From CAVYXF01 sp963772335 (GTDB taxonomy: Bacteria; Pseudomonadota; Alphaproteobacteria; Rhizobiales; Rhodomicrobiaceae): a DNA stretch of 30,063 nt. Positions 8,538 to 16,675 of this stretch are shown here, piece by piece. Every line of letters starts with the position of its first letter. Position 1 is the stretch's first letter. Under the pieces are notes generated by a model. The model searched no databases. It was not told where the DNA came from and was given only the letters and a program-made list of their open reading frames with translations. The DNA lies in assembly GCA_963772335.1 (NCBI GenBank), contig CAVYXF010000009.1, forward strand, positions 1-30,063, read 5' to 3'. Position numbers and translations under genes: made by a program.

Positions 8538-9983
8538 TCATTTTTCATCGGCATTGGTACTTCGGCGTGCCAAGTCAACGACCTCCTCCTCGCTTGGAGG
8601 GGTCGCGGGGTGACGGCTGAGACACAGCGGTGTCTGCACCTTCACCGGTCGTGCGAAGCCTTCCGTATGCATGTAGAATTGCCCGCGGCCGAGACGCGGC
8701 ACGTCGTTGCCTTCGCCGCCCTTGGCTCGCAGCAACTCTTGGACGGTGCCGATGGCAGTCGGGGAATTTTGCTTGCCGAACAGCTGCGTGGTGCAATTCG
8801 ACAGGATCTGATGCGCGATGCCCTTAGGCATCTGGGTCGCGAAAATGAGGCCCAAGCCATATTTGCGCGCCTGCTGGGTGAGCTGCATTAGGCTGGGTTT
8901 CGAGACGCCACCCCCTTGGGACGGCACGAAGTTCTGCGCCTCGTCAATCACCAGCAGACCTTGCAGCGGGCGCTCCGATCGGGCGGGATGCCTCCGTATC
9001 CAGGCGAAAAGCGTCATAGCGAGTTGGTTGACGAAACTTTGCCGCTGCTCGTCGGATGGCAGCCCGGACAGGTTGATGACCGAGATGCACGTCTTGTCCG
9101 CGGCGCCATGGAACAGAGTTGCCGGGTCGAGCGTCTGCCCGCTCGCCGCCAGCAGAGGATTGCGCGCCATCGAGGACCGCAGTTGGTCGGCCATCTTCTG
9201 GGCATGCGCCGCGGCGTCGGTGATGTCGCCGGTCGCCGCGTCCGGCAGCTCCGACATGAGCATGATCAAATGGTCGAGCGTGCCCGCGCCATGCGTCGCG
9301 AAATACCGGACGGCGTGGGTGAGAACACCTTCGCGTAATTGCGCCGTCTGACCGCCGCCGGGGATGGCGTACGGCCGAAGCGTGGCGACGACCATCGAAA
9401 CCGCGGCGCGAAGAGCGTCCGCATCGTCCACGACGGCGTTGAAGTCCGGGATCGGTGCAAGATTGAGGGGATTGCCGCGCGACAGAAGCGGCGTCCAGAC
9501 CACAACCTCCACGTCTCGGGCGTAGCGGCGCGCCTTGGCCTCATCCTCGGCGCTCCAGGGATCGGGCGTCTCCGGCCAGGGCTGTCCGAGGCGGGCCAGA
9601 TCGTTGTTGCAGTCGACGACTATGGCCGGAACGCCGAGAAGCGCCGCTTCCTCGACGATGCGCCGCACGGCCACGCTCTTGCCCGACCCCGAGCCCGCGA
9701 TAATCGCGACGTGACGATTGAGGGCGAACAGGTCGAGCTGGACGAGCTGGCCGGCCGGAGTGTAGCCAATCGGGACCGTATCCCTGGGGGGCTCATCCCG
9801 TTGCTGGTCACCGCTCCCCGGTGGCGCTTCGGAAGAAGCGTCCGGCTCGGGCGAGTCGGTGGGGTGCGCCTGTCCCGGCGCCGCATGGCCTGTCCCGCCA
9901 GCCGGCTCGCCCGCCTCCGTCCCTTTGGTCAGCCGCGCAATCTGGAATAGATGCGTCCTGTCCAGCGGGCGGCGCGAACTCAA
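8538..9983 (-). CDS. HerA-like P-loop ATPase, last gene of the candidate defence operon
   Basis: The 481-aa product resembles HerA/VirB4-type (DUF87-like) hexameric DNA translocases. Residues 1-70 are a Pro/Gly/Glu-rich linker of low complexity. The ATPase core starts with VPIGYTPAGQLVQLDL and carries Walker A at 97-103 (GSGSGKS) and Walker B at about 344-348 (LLVIDEAQNF), with a later arginine-finger-like region (TQQARKYGLGLIFATQMPKG). Related proteins pump or unwind DNA for partner nucleases. The only reasonable start is TTG 9983, with GAGG six bases upstream; no ATG or GTG lies between it and the ATPase core. The gene overlaps the end of the AAA+ gene by 176 bp, so translation is probably coupled. 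It is the most downstream gene of a five-gene operon. The translocase role is inferred from family. Confidence 0.82.
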   Translation of the reverse strand: MSSRRPLDRTHLFQIARLTKGTEAGEPAGGTGHAAPGQAHPTDSPEPDASSEAPPGSGDQQRDEPPRDTVPIGYTPAGQLVQLDLFALNRHVAIIAGSGSGKSVAVRRIVEEAALLGVPAIVVDCNNDLARLGQPWPETPDPWSAEDEAKARRYARDVEVVVWTPLLSRGNPLNLAPIPDFNAVVDDADALRAAVSMVVATLRPYAIPGGGQTAQLREGVLTHAVRYFATHGAGTLDHLIMLMSELPDAATGDITDAAAHAQKMADQLRSSMARNPLLAASGQTLDPATLFHGAADKTCISVINLSGLPSDEQRQSFVNQLAMTLFAWIRRHPARSERPLQGLLVIDEAQNFVPSQGGGVSKPSLMQLTQQARKYGLGLIFATQMPKGIAHQILSNCTTQLFGKQNSPTAIGTVQELLRAKGGEGNDVPRLGRGQFYMHTEGFARPVKVQTPLCLSRHPATPPSEEEVVDLARRSTNADEK

Positions 9984-11751
9984 GCCAAGCCTCGAAGCCC
10001 TCCCGCTGCTCGGCTTCGAGCTGAAGCAGGGCCGAGAAGACCCGCATGTCCTGTTTATTCAACTCGACGAACACGCCGCCATCGGCCTGAAACTTCAAGA
10101 TCAGCTGGGTGGTCCTGTCTCCCGCCGGAAGCGCCGGGCGGCGTAGCACGAACAGGCGGCGAAAGCCGATGTGTCGGTCGATGCCGGACTCGGTCATCGC
10201 CGCGCGCAGGCGGCTTTGAAACGCGATCGCGTTCGCACTCGTCACCGCGCGAAAGCTATAATGCTCCTCGCGAACCTCCTGCCGGTCGATCATGCGCAGG
10301 CGTGTATGCAGCGGTGGGCGATCGCCCTTGAAGTCGTTGTCCACCACCAGCTCGTGGCCACCATAACGCGAGTGGTTCTGCAGCACGTAGCAGCGCATCG
10401 CCGATTGTAGCAGCGGCCCCAGGAGTTCTTCACCCTTCTCCCTCATGGGGGGCTGCGGATCGGCGGACGATTGCAGTTCGGCGAACCGGCGATCCAGGGC
10501 GCCGAAATCGCCGGAGGGCGGCGGAGGCGTGTCGCTGGACCTGTCGCCTGGAAAGGCGGCCAGTTCGGAGACGGCGCGGTCCCGCAAGCACTTGCGGCGA
10601 TGATTGTCGCACAGCTTCAACAATTCGCGGGGAAACAGACCAACCCCGCCTTGAAACATTTCCAGTCGGAATGGCCAGGTTTGGTAGGGCGGCCGAAAAC
10701 CGATCTGGGCATAGGCGGGAGCGAGGCGCTTGGCCACCATGTCGGCAGCGATTTCGGCGTGCGCGATTGGGCGCAGGAGGATGGCTTCGTCATGGAAGCG
10801 GCCTCGCACCGCGCCAACGGTTCGCTCGATGATGACCTGCCACGAGGCTTCGACGCAGGACAGCACCGTCATCGTTCGGCGCGTGACGTCGCGCAGTTCC
10901 ATCATGCCGCGCCCCAGCCCCTCGATGATCGACAGCGCTTTGCGCTGCTGCGAGGTGAGCGCCTCGCCAATGAGACCGGAGGCGAGATGCTGCTCGCTGA
11001 CGATGGCGTCGACCTGGTCGATGGCGAGCATCGTCGGCCCTGTCAGGCTCATCAGCCAGGACAGCCCCTGCACGATGTCGCGCGGCGAGGCCTGCGCCTG
11101 CCGAAAGCCGAACTGGGCGACGAACTCGCCGTCCACCTCGATGCCTTGCAGCCAGTGATAGGCGTTATCAGCGGTGAGCGGATCGCGGGAGTGCAGCAGG
11201 ATCAGGGCGCGCAGCACATGCTTATGGCGGAGAATCTCGGCGGCGTATTCGCGCCCCAGCTTGGAAATCAGGCTATCGGCGAGATGGATGAGCTCGTCCG
11301 GCGACGCGCCCGCTAGCACCGCCGCCGAGACTTGCGGCGCCATGCCCTCGGTCGCGACGCCGAGCAGCGTTGCCAGGATCGCCTCCGATTGCATCTGGCC
11401 ATCGGGCATCCGGCGCTGAAACGAGCGAAGGTAGCTGAGGGCGGCGGTATCCCAGAAGTCCTTCACGTCGAGCAGGTCGAACATGATGAACCAGCCGCCA
11501 GTGCGCCATACCTGATGACGCATCGTTCCGAGAAGGTGCGTCTTGCCGGTGCCGGCCGGGCCGCAGATCACCCAGCCAAGCGGGGACGGCGCGCCGACCT
11601 TTCCGGTTCGAAGGTCGAGATCGTCAAGCAATTGCTCGACGATCTCCTTGTTGAAATCCGCAACATGGAATGGAGAGGTGCCCCAGACATTTTCGAGATG
11701 TTGCGTGTAATCAAAATCCGCGGCGCGAAGCGCTGCGAGGGGAAGATTCAT
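9808..11751 (-). CDS. AAA+ family ATPase of the candidate defence operon
   Basis: The product has 647 aa. After a short lead (FDYTQHLENVWGTSPFHV), Walker A is at 64-71 (GPAGTGKT) and Walker B at about 241-248 (TMLAIDQVDAIV), followed by a sensor-like strand (TMTVLSCVEASW). The remaining 300 or so residues form an unassigned C-terminal region, whose last 60 residues are Gly/Arg-rich and are encoded by the same DNA as the N-terminus of the HerA-like protein. The build resembles ORC/Cdc6-type or loader-type AAA+ proteins. ATG 11751 follows the stop of the winged-helix gene after 14 bp, with only a weak ribosome binding site (GAG about 10 bases upstream), consistent with coupling. I do not recognise it as a member of BREX, DISARM, Dnd or another named system. 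Confidence 0.8.
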   Translation of the reverse strand: MNLPLAALRAADFDYTQHLENVWGTSPFHVADFNKEIVEQLLDDLDLRTGKVGAPSPLGWVICGPAGTGKTHLLGTMRHQVWRTGGWFIMFDLLDVKDFWDTAALSYLRSFQRRMPDGQMQSEAILATLLGVATEGMAPQVSAAVLAGASPDELIHLADSLISKLGREYAAEILRHKHVLRALILLHSRDPLTADNAYHWLQGIEVDGEFVAQFGFRQAQASPRDIVQGLSWLMSLTGPTMLAIDQVDAIVSEQHLASGLIGEALTSQQRKALSIIEGLGRGMMELRDVTRRTMTVLSCVEASWQVIIERTVGAVRGRFHDEAILLRPIAHAEIAADMVAKRLAPAYAQIGFRPPYQTWPFRLEMFQGGVGLFPRELLKLCDNHRRKCLRDRAVSELAAFPGDRSSDTPPPPSGDFGALDRRFAELQSSADPQPPMREKGEELLGPLLQSAMRCYVLQNHSRYGGHELVVDNDFKGDRPPLHTRLRMIDRQEVREEHYSFRAVTSANAIAFQSRLRAAMTESGIDRHIGFRRLFVLRRPALPAGDRTTQLILKFQADGGVFVELNKQDMRVFSALLQLEAEQREGFEAWLEFAPPAGQDASIPDCAADQRDGGGRAGWRDRPCGAGTGAPHRLARAGRFFRSATGER

Positions 11752-11765
11752 GTCGCCAACTCATA

Positions 11766-12437
11766 TTACGCAAAATTATTTTCCATATACACAATATGCC
11801 GCGTCGCAGGGCCGATTTTTATGGCCGCCTTCTCGTCGTCGGTCGAGAGCTGACGGGGATCATCCAGCGTATAGAGCGCGAGCTTGCCCTGTTGCTGCAT
11901 GTCGAGCAGGATCGCGTCGAGCTTCTGCCGGGAGACGTCGCTCAGTTTGTCGCGCAGATGCGCGATGCGGACGCGCCGCGCCCAATGTCCTCCGGACAGC
12001 GAGAGATAGGCATCCGCGATGCGCTCGGGCAAGCCATGCGGCGCATCGGATGCGGTGGCATGGCTGTCGGCGGATAGGGCGCCCTTATCGCTCGCGACTG
12101 GCTGGCCGCCGATGATCTCGGCCAGCGCGACGTCGTTATTCGCGATATACCCCTTGAGCCGGATCAGCCAGGCCCGCAGGATCAGGCCCGCCGCGGACGA
12201 GCGCGCGCTGATCTCGGCGTCGAGATGGTCCGCCGCCCAGGCCCAGCCCTTGTCGGTCAGCTCGACCCAGAACGCCCGATTTTTTTGCGGCGCTACTGTC
12301 ACCAAACCGGCCTCCTCCAGCCTATCGCGGCTCTGCTTCTCCAGTTTGGGCTTGAGGTCCTTCATCAGCCCGCCGCCGCCTTCGGCCACCAGGCCCCAAA
12401 CGAACAAGACCTCCAAAGGCGATGGATCATACTGCAT
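11766..12437 (-). CDS. winged-helix DNA-binding protein of the candidate defence operon
   Basis: The product has 223 aa. The first 75 residues look like a winged helix: a helix (SPLEVLFVWGLVAEGG), a recognition-type stretch (LKPKLEKQSRDRLEEAGLV) and a wing ending VELTDKGWAWAADHL. The second half (RIADAYLSLSGGHWARRVRIA, then KLSDVSRQKLDAILLDMQQQ) looks like another small helical or winged-helix domain. ATG 12437 has AAGGA seven bases upstream and lies inside the end of the upstream nuclease gene (73-bp overlap). It could be the operon's repressor or the DNA-recognition subunit of a complex. The last codons are markedly AT-rich compared with the neighbours. Confidence 0.75.
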   Translation of the reverse strand: MQYDPSPLEVLFVWGLVAEGGGGLMKDLKPKLEKQSRDRLEEAGLVTVAPQKNRAFWVELTDKGWAWAADHLDAEISARSSAAGLILRAWLIRLKGYIANNDVALAEIIGGQPVASDKGALSADSHATASDAPHGLPERIADAYLSLSGGHWARRVRIAHLRDKLSDVSRQKLDAILLDMQQQGKLALYTLDDPRQLSTDDEKAAIKIGPATRHIVYMENNFA

Positions 12438-13570
12438 CGCTCGATCCTTTTATCCACCCCGAAATCCTGGCGAAATCTTACCAGATTTCGGATTTTGTTC
12501 ATCGCTCCGCCAATGTCCGCGATGACCTCATCATGAGGCATGCGCAGCACCAGGTACCCCGAAAGTACAAGCTCGTAATCCCTGTGACGGTCGCGGGCAA
12601 AGGCTGTTTCGCTGGAATGCACGCCATAGCCGTCGATCTCCACCGCGATGCGCCCGACATCCCACAGCACGTCGATGATGTATCGCGTTCCGGCGACGGT
12701 CCGCACCGGTTGGTTGAAGGTGAATAGCGGCGCGAGTTCCATATCGGCGGTGAGCGCCCGCGCAAGCGTCTGCTCGGCCGGACTGAACGGATGAGGCCGC
12801 CCGATCACCGGCCAGAGCCATCGCGAAGCCGCTCGATCGGAGGCGGTGCCGTCGGCCGGTGGCAAGCGTGACGGAGGCTCGGGCGGCGGATCGGCCTGTT
12901 CGCCTGTCTGCGGGACGCGCACGAAAGACCATGCACCGTAGAGGATCGTCTCCAGGGCCGCATGCCGGCCAAGACGGGCGGGAAGCAAAACGACGATCGC
13001 CATCCCCCCATGACGCGCCAGCCAGTGCGTCGATTGGGCAAAGGCGCGCAACGCCTCGTCCGTGGCCCCTTCGTCCATCAGCCCAAGGACGAAGATCACG
13101 CTCCGACGATGGAGCGTGAGGCCGAGTTGGCATACCTGCTCCGCCTTGTCGAAATCGGTCAGCGTCGGCGAGCTCGAATTGACAACGCGCGAGACCGCCT
13201 TTCGCGCCCAAACCAGGGAGATTCGCTGATCGTGTGACGCGAGCGAGGCTAGTCGGGCATGCCGCGCCCGCACACCAGACGCACTGGAATCGTAAACGGA
13301 AAGATCGGCGCCATACCAGACGGGCCAAACACGCTGGGCCGCATCGGCCAGGGTCGCCACATATCCGTCGAGGAGGTCATGGAGCGACGAGGTTTGGATG
13401 CGGTCGAGCAGTAGGACGAACCGCTCCTGGTCGTCGTATTGTTCCGCATCCAGCCATCGGCGCAAGACGTCGATATCGATCCCGACGACCGTCGATACCG
13501 TGCCGTTCCGGGCTGCAAATATCGCCGTTTGAAGCGAACTTTCATCGATCCCATTATCGACCGGCATCAT
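12365..13570 (-). CDS. protein with C-terminal DUF559-type (PD-(D/E)XK) endonuclease domain
   Basis: The product has 401 aa. The C-terminal part (about residues 285-365) has the features of DUF559/Vsr-like nucleases: D300 in a strand (YIIDVLWDVG), then E311 and D313 (IAVEIDGYGVHSS), followed by an Arg/Asp-rich helix (AFARDRHRDYEL) and a last strand (SGYLVLRMPHDEV). These would be the metal-binding acidic residues. The first 230 residues, including VIFVLGLMDEGATDEALRAF and GGMAIVVLLPARLG, form an unassigned domain with Rossmann-like strands. A Pro-rich linker joins the two. The start (ATG 13570 or 13567) overlaps the upstream small gene by 17 bp, and the 3' end overlaps the winged-helix gene by 73 bp. 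It is the likely DNA-cutting component of this operon; cleavage activity is inferred from family. Confidence 0.8.
   Translation of the reverse strand: MMPVDNGIDESSLQTAIFAARNGTVSTVVGIDIDVLRRWLDAEQYDDQERFVLLLDRIQTSSLHDLLDGYVATLADAAQRVWPVWYGADLSVYDSSASGVRARHARLASLASHDQRISLVWARKAVSRVVNSSSPTLTDFDKAEQVCQLGLTLHRRSVIFVLGLMDEGATDEALRAFAQSTHWLARHGGMAIVVLLPARLGRHAALETILYGAWSFVRVPQTGEQADPPPEPPSRLPPADGTASDRAASRWLWPVIGRPHPFSPAEQTLARALTADMELAPLFTFNQPVRTVAGTRYIIDVLWDVGRIAVEIDGYGVHSSETAFARDRHRDYELVLSGYLVLRMPHDEVIADIGGAMNKIRNLVRFRQDFGVDKRIERCSMIHRLWRSCSFGAWWPKAAAG
12459..12490. promoter_or_regulatory. three-arm repeat able to form alternative hairpins upstream of the winged-helix gene
   Basis: CGAAATC occurs twice (12460-12466 and 12471-12477) and its complement GATTTCG once (12484-12490). 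CGAAATCT at 12471-12478 and AGATTTCG at 12483-12490 form a perfect 8-bp stem with a 4-base loop. The other copy, CCGAAATC (12459-12466), can pair with GATTTCGG (12484-12491) instead. The block sits 22-53 bp upstream of the winged-helix start codon, inside the nuclease coding region. It could be an RNA switch or an operator; it could also be chance. Confidence 0.35.
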
Positions 13571-13832
13571 ATTTCTTCGCCAATTGCTCCCAAGAAGTTG
13601 GAAGATCCGTTATGCGCTGCTTGCGTCGCGGGGTGGGCCTCGGCTTATCGAACGCAGCGCCTGCCAGACACTCGGCTCGGTAGAAGTCAGCCTCCTCCCG
13701 GAAGTCGAGAACCATACACCCAGCCTGTGCAAACTCCCTGAGAAATTCCCGCACCTGTTGCCTCACACGAGCCGAATTGAATTCCGATAGCGGCTTGGCG
13801 GAACGGGAAAGCTCTGTACGGCGCAATGTCAT
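13554..13832 (-). CDS. small unknown protein, first gene of the candidate defence operon
   Basis: The product has 92 aa and is not recognised. It has a central helical region (ARVRQQVREFLREFAQAG) followed by CMVLDFREEADFYRAECLAG and a basic, proline-containing tail (PRPTPRRKQR). No membrane segment is present. ATG 13832 has only a weak AGAGAAA upstream; a GTG at 13880 would add 16 residues but lies deeper in zorA. The start codon overlaps the divergent zorA start by 7 bp, and the 3' end overlaps the nuclease gene by 17 bp, which ties it to that operon. Its size and place suggest a regulator or accessory subunit, but nothing in the sequence proves this. Confidence 0.6.
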   Translation of the reverse strand: MTLRRTELSRSAKPLSEFNSARVRQQVREFLREFAQAGCMVLDFREEADFYRAECLAGAAFDKPRPTPRRKQRITDLPTSWEQLAKKYDAGR

Positions 13833-15754
13833 TAGATTTCTCTGTCTTCGAATTGTCCCTGATAGCCATCGGCGCGGCACTGATCGTAGCCTTTGTGGTG
13901 TGGTATCTGCTGCCCGCCCGGCGCCTCGCGGGCGATCTTAAGCAGCTGCTTTCGGCCCTGCGCGCGCTCCCTGACGCCGCCGATCCCGCGGAACTCTCCG
14001 TGAAGAGCGATACGCTGAGGCATCTGTGGAAAGGCTATACCGAGACACTCTTCGCTGAGACATCCATCGATGAGCACGGCATGGAGATCGCCGGCCGTTA
14101 CCGGGCGACGATGCCGGCGGCGATGCACTTCAACAGCAACTCGATCACGGACGCACGGATCGCGGCCGAGTTCTTCCGGCATTTGCCAGGTCTTCTCACA
14201 GGCCTCGGCATCATCGGCACATTCAACGGGCTCATCACAGGCCTGCAGAAGGCCCTCCAGACGACCCCCTTGGCGGCGCAGCCACTCATGGAATTGGTGA
14301 GCCATGCCTTTCTATTATCGGCCTCCGCCATCTGCGCGGCGATGCTGATCACCCTGATCGAGAAGGCGCTCTATGCCTATCTCCACCGCCTGACGGATCA
14401 GATCGCCAGCCAGATCGACCGCCGCTTCCAGGCCAGCCTGGGCGAGGAATATCTCGAGAAGCTGGTCAAGTCGTCGGAAGCGGCAGTGACGAACTCCCAG
14501 CTGCTCAAGGACAGCCTCGTCGGCGATCTGGGCGACATCCTGGAGCGGCTCGCCGAAAAGCAGATCGGGGCGTCCGCCCGGCAGGGTGCCGTGCTCAGCG
14601 CTTCGCTACAGCAGCCCATCGAGGCGATGACGCGCGGTATCGAACAATTGAGACGAGGAAACGTAGATGCCATCGGCGTAGGCCTCCAGGACCAGATGGC
14701 CGCCTTCGCCGACAAGCTGGATCAGTTGCTCGGCGGCCAGGTGAACCAGGCGCGCGAACTGCAAGGCCAGACTCTGGCGGCGTTGGAGAAAGCGACGGCC
14801 GCCTTCGAGGGCATGGCGCGCACGGTCGGCACGGCTGGCGAGGATGCCACGCGCGTCATCGCGGAGCGCGTCGAGACGGCGATTGAGGCGCTGGCCGGTC
14901 GCCAGGAGCAGACGGCCGACGCCATGCGCGGCCTCATGGACGACGTGCGCGTCAAGACCGAGCAGTCGCAGGATGGGACTCAGAAGCACCTCGCGGAGCT
15001 TCTTGAAGCGCTTGGCGAACAGGTGGCGAGCACCGTGGGGAGACTTCACCAACAGGCCGAAGCGGCGGAAAATACCGCTCGCGCGCGCCAGCAAGAGCTT
15101 TCCGAGGAAGCGCAGAGCTTCATGCAGCAGCTCGCCGGCGCGGTCCGCGAGCAGACGCAGGCCATCGAGCAGGCGACATCAGCCATGCGCGGGGCCGTCG
15201 CCGATATGGGCGCCTCCGCGACCCGGAGCCTTGCCGCCGCTGGCGAGAGCGCGGATCGCATGACAGCCGCCGCCAGCGAGTTCACCCGGACGGGCGCGCA
15301 GCTCACGGGCGTCTTCGAGGGGGCACGGGGCGTTTCACGGCATCTCACCGAGACGGCCGAGGCGCTGCGAGCCACGAGCGGCGACATCGCCCAGATCGCC
15401 GCCGACTATCGCGGCGCCCGCTCCGATTTCGCGGAGACTGTCGAAACCCTGCGCCAAACCATCGCGACTGCTCAGCGCGACGCCTCGATGACGACCGCCA
15501 TAGTCGAGACTATCCATCAGGCGACGGAGAAGCTGCGCACCGCCCAGGGCGAGGCGGACGCCTATCTTCAGCAGCTTAACGTGGTCTTTACGCAAGCCTA
15601 TCAGCATTTCAGAGAACAAATGCTCGAAACCGTGCGCGGCACCGCCACCGAGTTTCATAAACATCTCACGACATCAACCGGTCAGCTCGCTGATGCGGTG
15701 GAGCTGCTCGGGGATGAACTCGAACGCATCGGTTCCGCCTCGAGGGTGCAGTGA
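13826..15754 (+). CDS. zorA: Zorya motor subunit ZorA (MotA/TolQ/ExbB-like)
   Basis: The 642-aa product is the pentameric stator-like subunit of the Zorya anti-phage system, acting in the inner membrane with ZorB. Three membrane helices are visible: about 10-29, about 119-143 (LLTGLGIIGTFNGLITGL) and about 158-185 (FLLSASAICAAMLITLIEKAL). T132 in helix 2 and S165/S167 in helix 3 sit where the family has its ion-pathway hydroxyl residues. From about residue 190 to the end the chain is almost wholly predicted helix, Ala/Glu/Gln-rich with heptad-like spacing; this is the long cytoplasmic tail that in characterised Zorya complexes forms a deep intracellular tube and is needed for defence. The start ATG 13826 lies 7 bp inside the divergent gene. 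The stop TGA shares a base with the zorB start. Confidence comes mainly from the four-gene context. Confidence 0.95.
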   Translation: MSLDFSVFELSLIAIGAALIVAFVVWYLLPARRLAGDLKQLLSALRALPDAADPAELSVKSDTLRHLWKGYTETLFAETSIDEHGMEIAGRYRATMPAAMHFNSNSITDARIAAEFFRHLPGLLTGLGIIGTFNGLITGLQKALQTTPLAAQPLMELVSHAFLLSASAICAAMLITLIEKALYAYLHRLTDQIASQIDRRFQASLGEEYLEKLVKSSEAAVTNSQLLKDSLVGDLGDILERLAEKQIGASARQGAVLSASLQQPIEAMTRGIEQLRRGNVDAIGVGLQDQMAAFADKLDQLLGGQVNQARELQGQTLAALEKATAAFEGMARTVGTAGEDATRVIAERVETAIEALAGRQEQTADAMRGLMDDVRVKTEQSQDGTQKHLAELLEALGEQVASTVGRLHQQAEAAENTARARQQELSEEAQSFMQQLAGAVREQTQAIEQATSAMRGAVADMGASATRSLAAAGESADRMTAAASEFTRTGAQLTGVFEGARGVSRHLTETAEALRATSGDIAQIAADYRGARSDFAETVETLRQTIATAQRDASMTTAIVETIHQATEKLRTAQGEADAYLQQLNVVFTQAYQHFREQMLETVRGTATEFHKHLTTSTGQLADAVELLGDELERIGSASRVQ

Positions 15755-16665
15755 TGCTCACCCGGCGCATCGTGCTTCCGCGCGGCGGGCGGGACGAGGG
15801 CGAAAAGCCCTTCTGGATCTCCTTCGCCGATCTGATGTCCGCGCTGATGGTGCTGTTTCTCGTGGCGCTAACCATCGAGCTGAACAAGGCGAACGAGCAG
15901 AGGGAAATAGCGGAGCGATCGCGCATTGAGGCGATCGAGCAAAAGGAGAAGGCCGAGCGCTCCCGCGAAGTAGCCGAGGCAGCCCAGCGGCAACTCGAAA
16001 GAGAGCGCGAGGAGCTGGCGCGCACGAAGGCGGAGCTGGAGGAGGAAAAGCGCAAGCGGGATGATGGCCTCGCCAAGCGCAAGCAGGAGCTTGCCGAACT
16101 CACCAGACGTATCAGGGATGCGGTCGCCCCTCACCAGCACGAAGGCGTTACGCTGAAGGGCGATGGCACTGTGATCGATTTTGGGCCTCGTGCCCTTTTC
16201 CAGCTAGGCCAGCACACGCTGACGGCTGAGCAGATCAATACTCTCAGGAAGTTCGCGCCGGATCTTCTTCAGGCTGTGCGCTCCGATGTAGGGCAGAAGT
16301 GGCTGCGCCGGATCGTGGTCGAGGGCTTCACCAGTTCCGACTGGACCTATCTGCAAAACCTCAATCTCAGCCTGCAACGCAGCGAGCGCGTCCTGTGCGC
16401 GCTGCTTGCGGAGAGCTGGGAGCAGGCCAACATGCCCGTCAATCCGGCCGCGCCACTGGCCCCGCTCAGCGAGCAGGATCGCAGCGATATCAAGCGCCTG
16501 TCGCTGGTGGGCGGCTATTCCTCGAATTCGGCGAAGGAACGGCCGGAAGACAGCCGGCGCATCGAGTTGCGCCTGGAGTTCTTCCAGCAGGAGGAGCTCG
16601 ACGCGAACGGCCGGCCGCCTCGTCCAGCGGTCAAGGAGTTACCCACCGGAAAATGCCCGATCTAA
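15754..16665 (+). CDS. zorB: Zorya motor subunit ZorB (MotB/OmpA-like)
   Basis: The 303-aa product is the peptidoglycan-anchored partner of ZorA. A single membrane helix follows residue 20, with the proton-carrying aspartate at D26 (WISFADLMSALMVLF), the same number as the essential Asp I recall for E. coli ZorB. Next come a charged coiled coil (about 42-125) and an OmpA/MotB-type peptidoglycan-binding domain with VVEGFTSSDWTYLQN near residue 190 and LSLQRSERV after it. ATG 15754 is preferred over GTG 15751 because GAGGG lies seven bases upstream of the ATG. The stop of zorA and this start share one base, so translation is coupled. D26 and the anchoring domain are both intact, so the motor should be functional. 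Confidence 0.95.
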   Translation: MLTRRIVLPRGGRDEGEKPFWISFADLMSALMVLFLVALTIELNKANEQREIAERSRIEAIEQKEKAERSREVAEAAQRQLEREREELARTKAELEEEKRKRDDGLAKRKQELAELTRRIRDAVAPHQHEGVTLKGDGTVIDFGPRALFQLGQHTLTAEQINTLRKFAPDLLQAVRSDVGQKWLRRIVVEGFTSSDWTYLQNLNLSLQRSERVLCALLAESWEQANMPVNPAAPLAPLSEQDRSDIKRLSLVGGYSSNSAKERPEDSRRIELRLEFFQQEELDANGRPPRPAVKELPTGKCPI

Positions 16666-16675
16666 CGTAAAGCCC

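Noticed and set aside
11752..11810. AT-rich patch with TAATAT before the AAA+ gene as an internal promoter
   Set aside because: The spacing to any -35 is poor and the start site would leave almost no leader; not enough to call.
13826..16665. zorA/zorB as flagellar MotA/MotB or TolQ/ExbB transport genes
   Set aside because: The very long helical tail of ZorA and the coupled zorC and zorD genes fit Zorya and not flagellar or transport operons.
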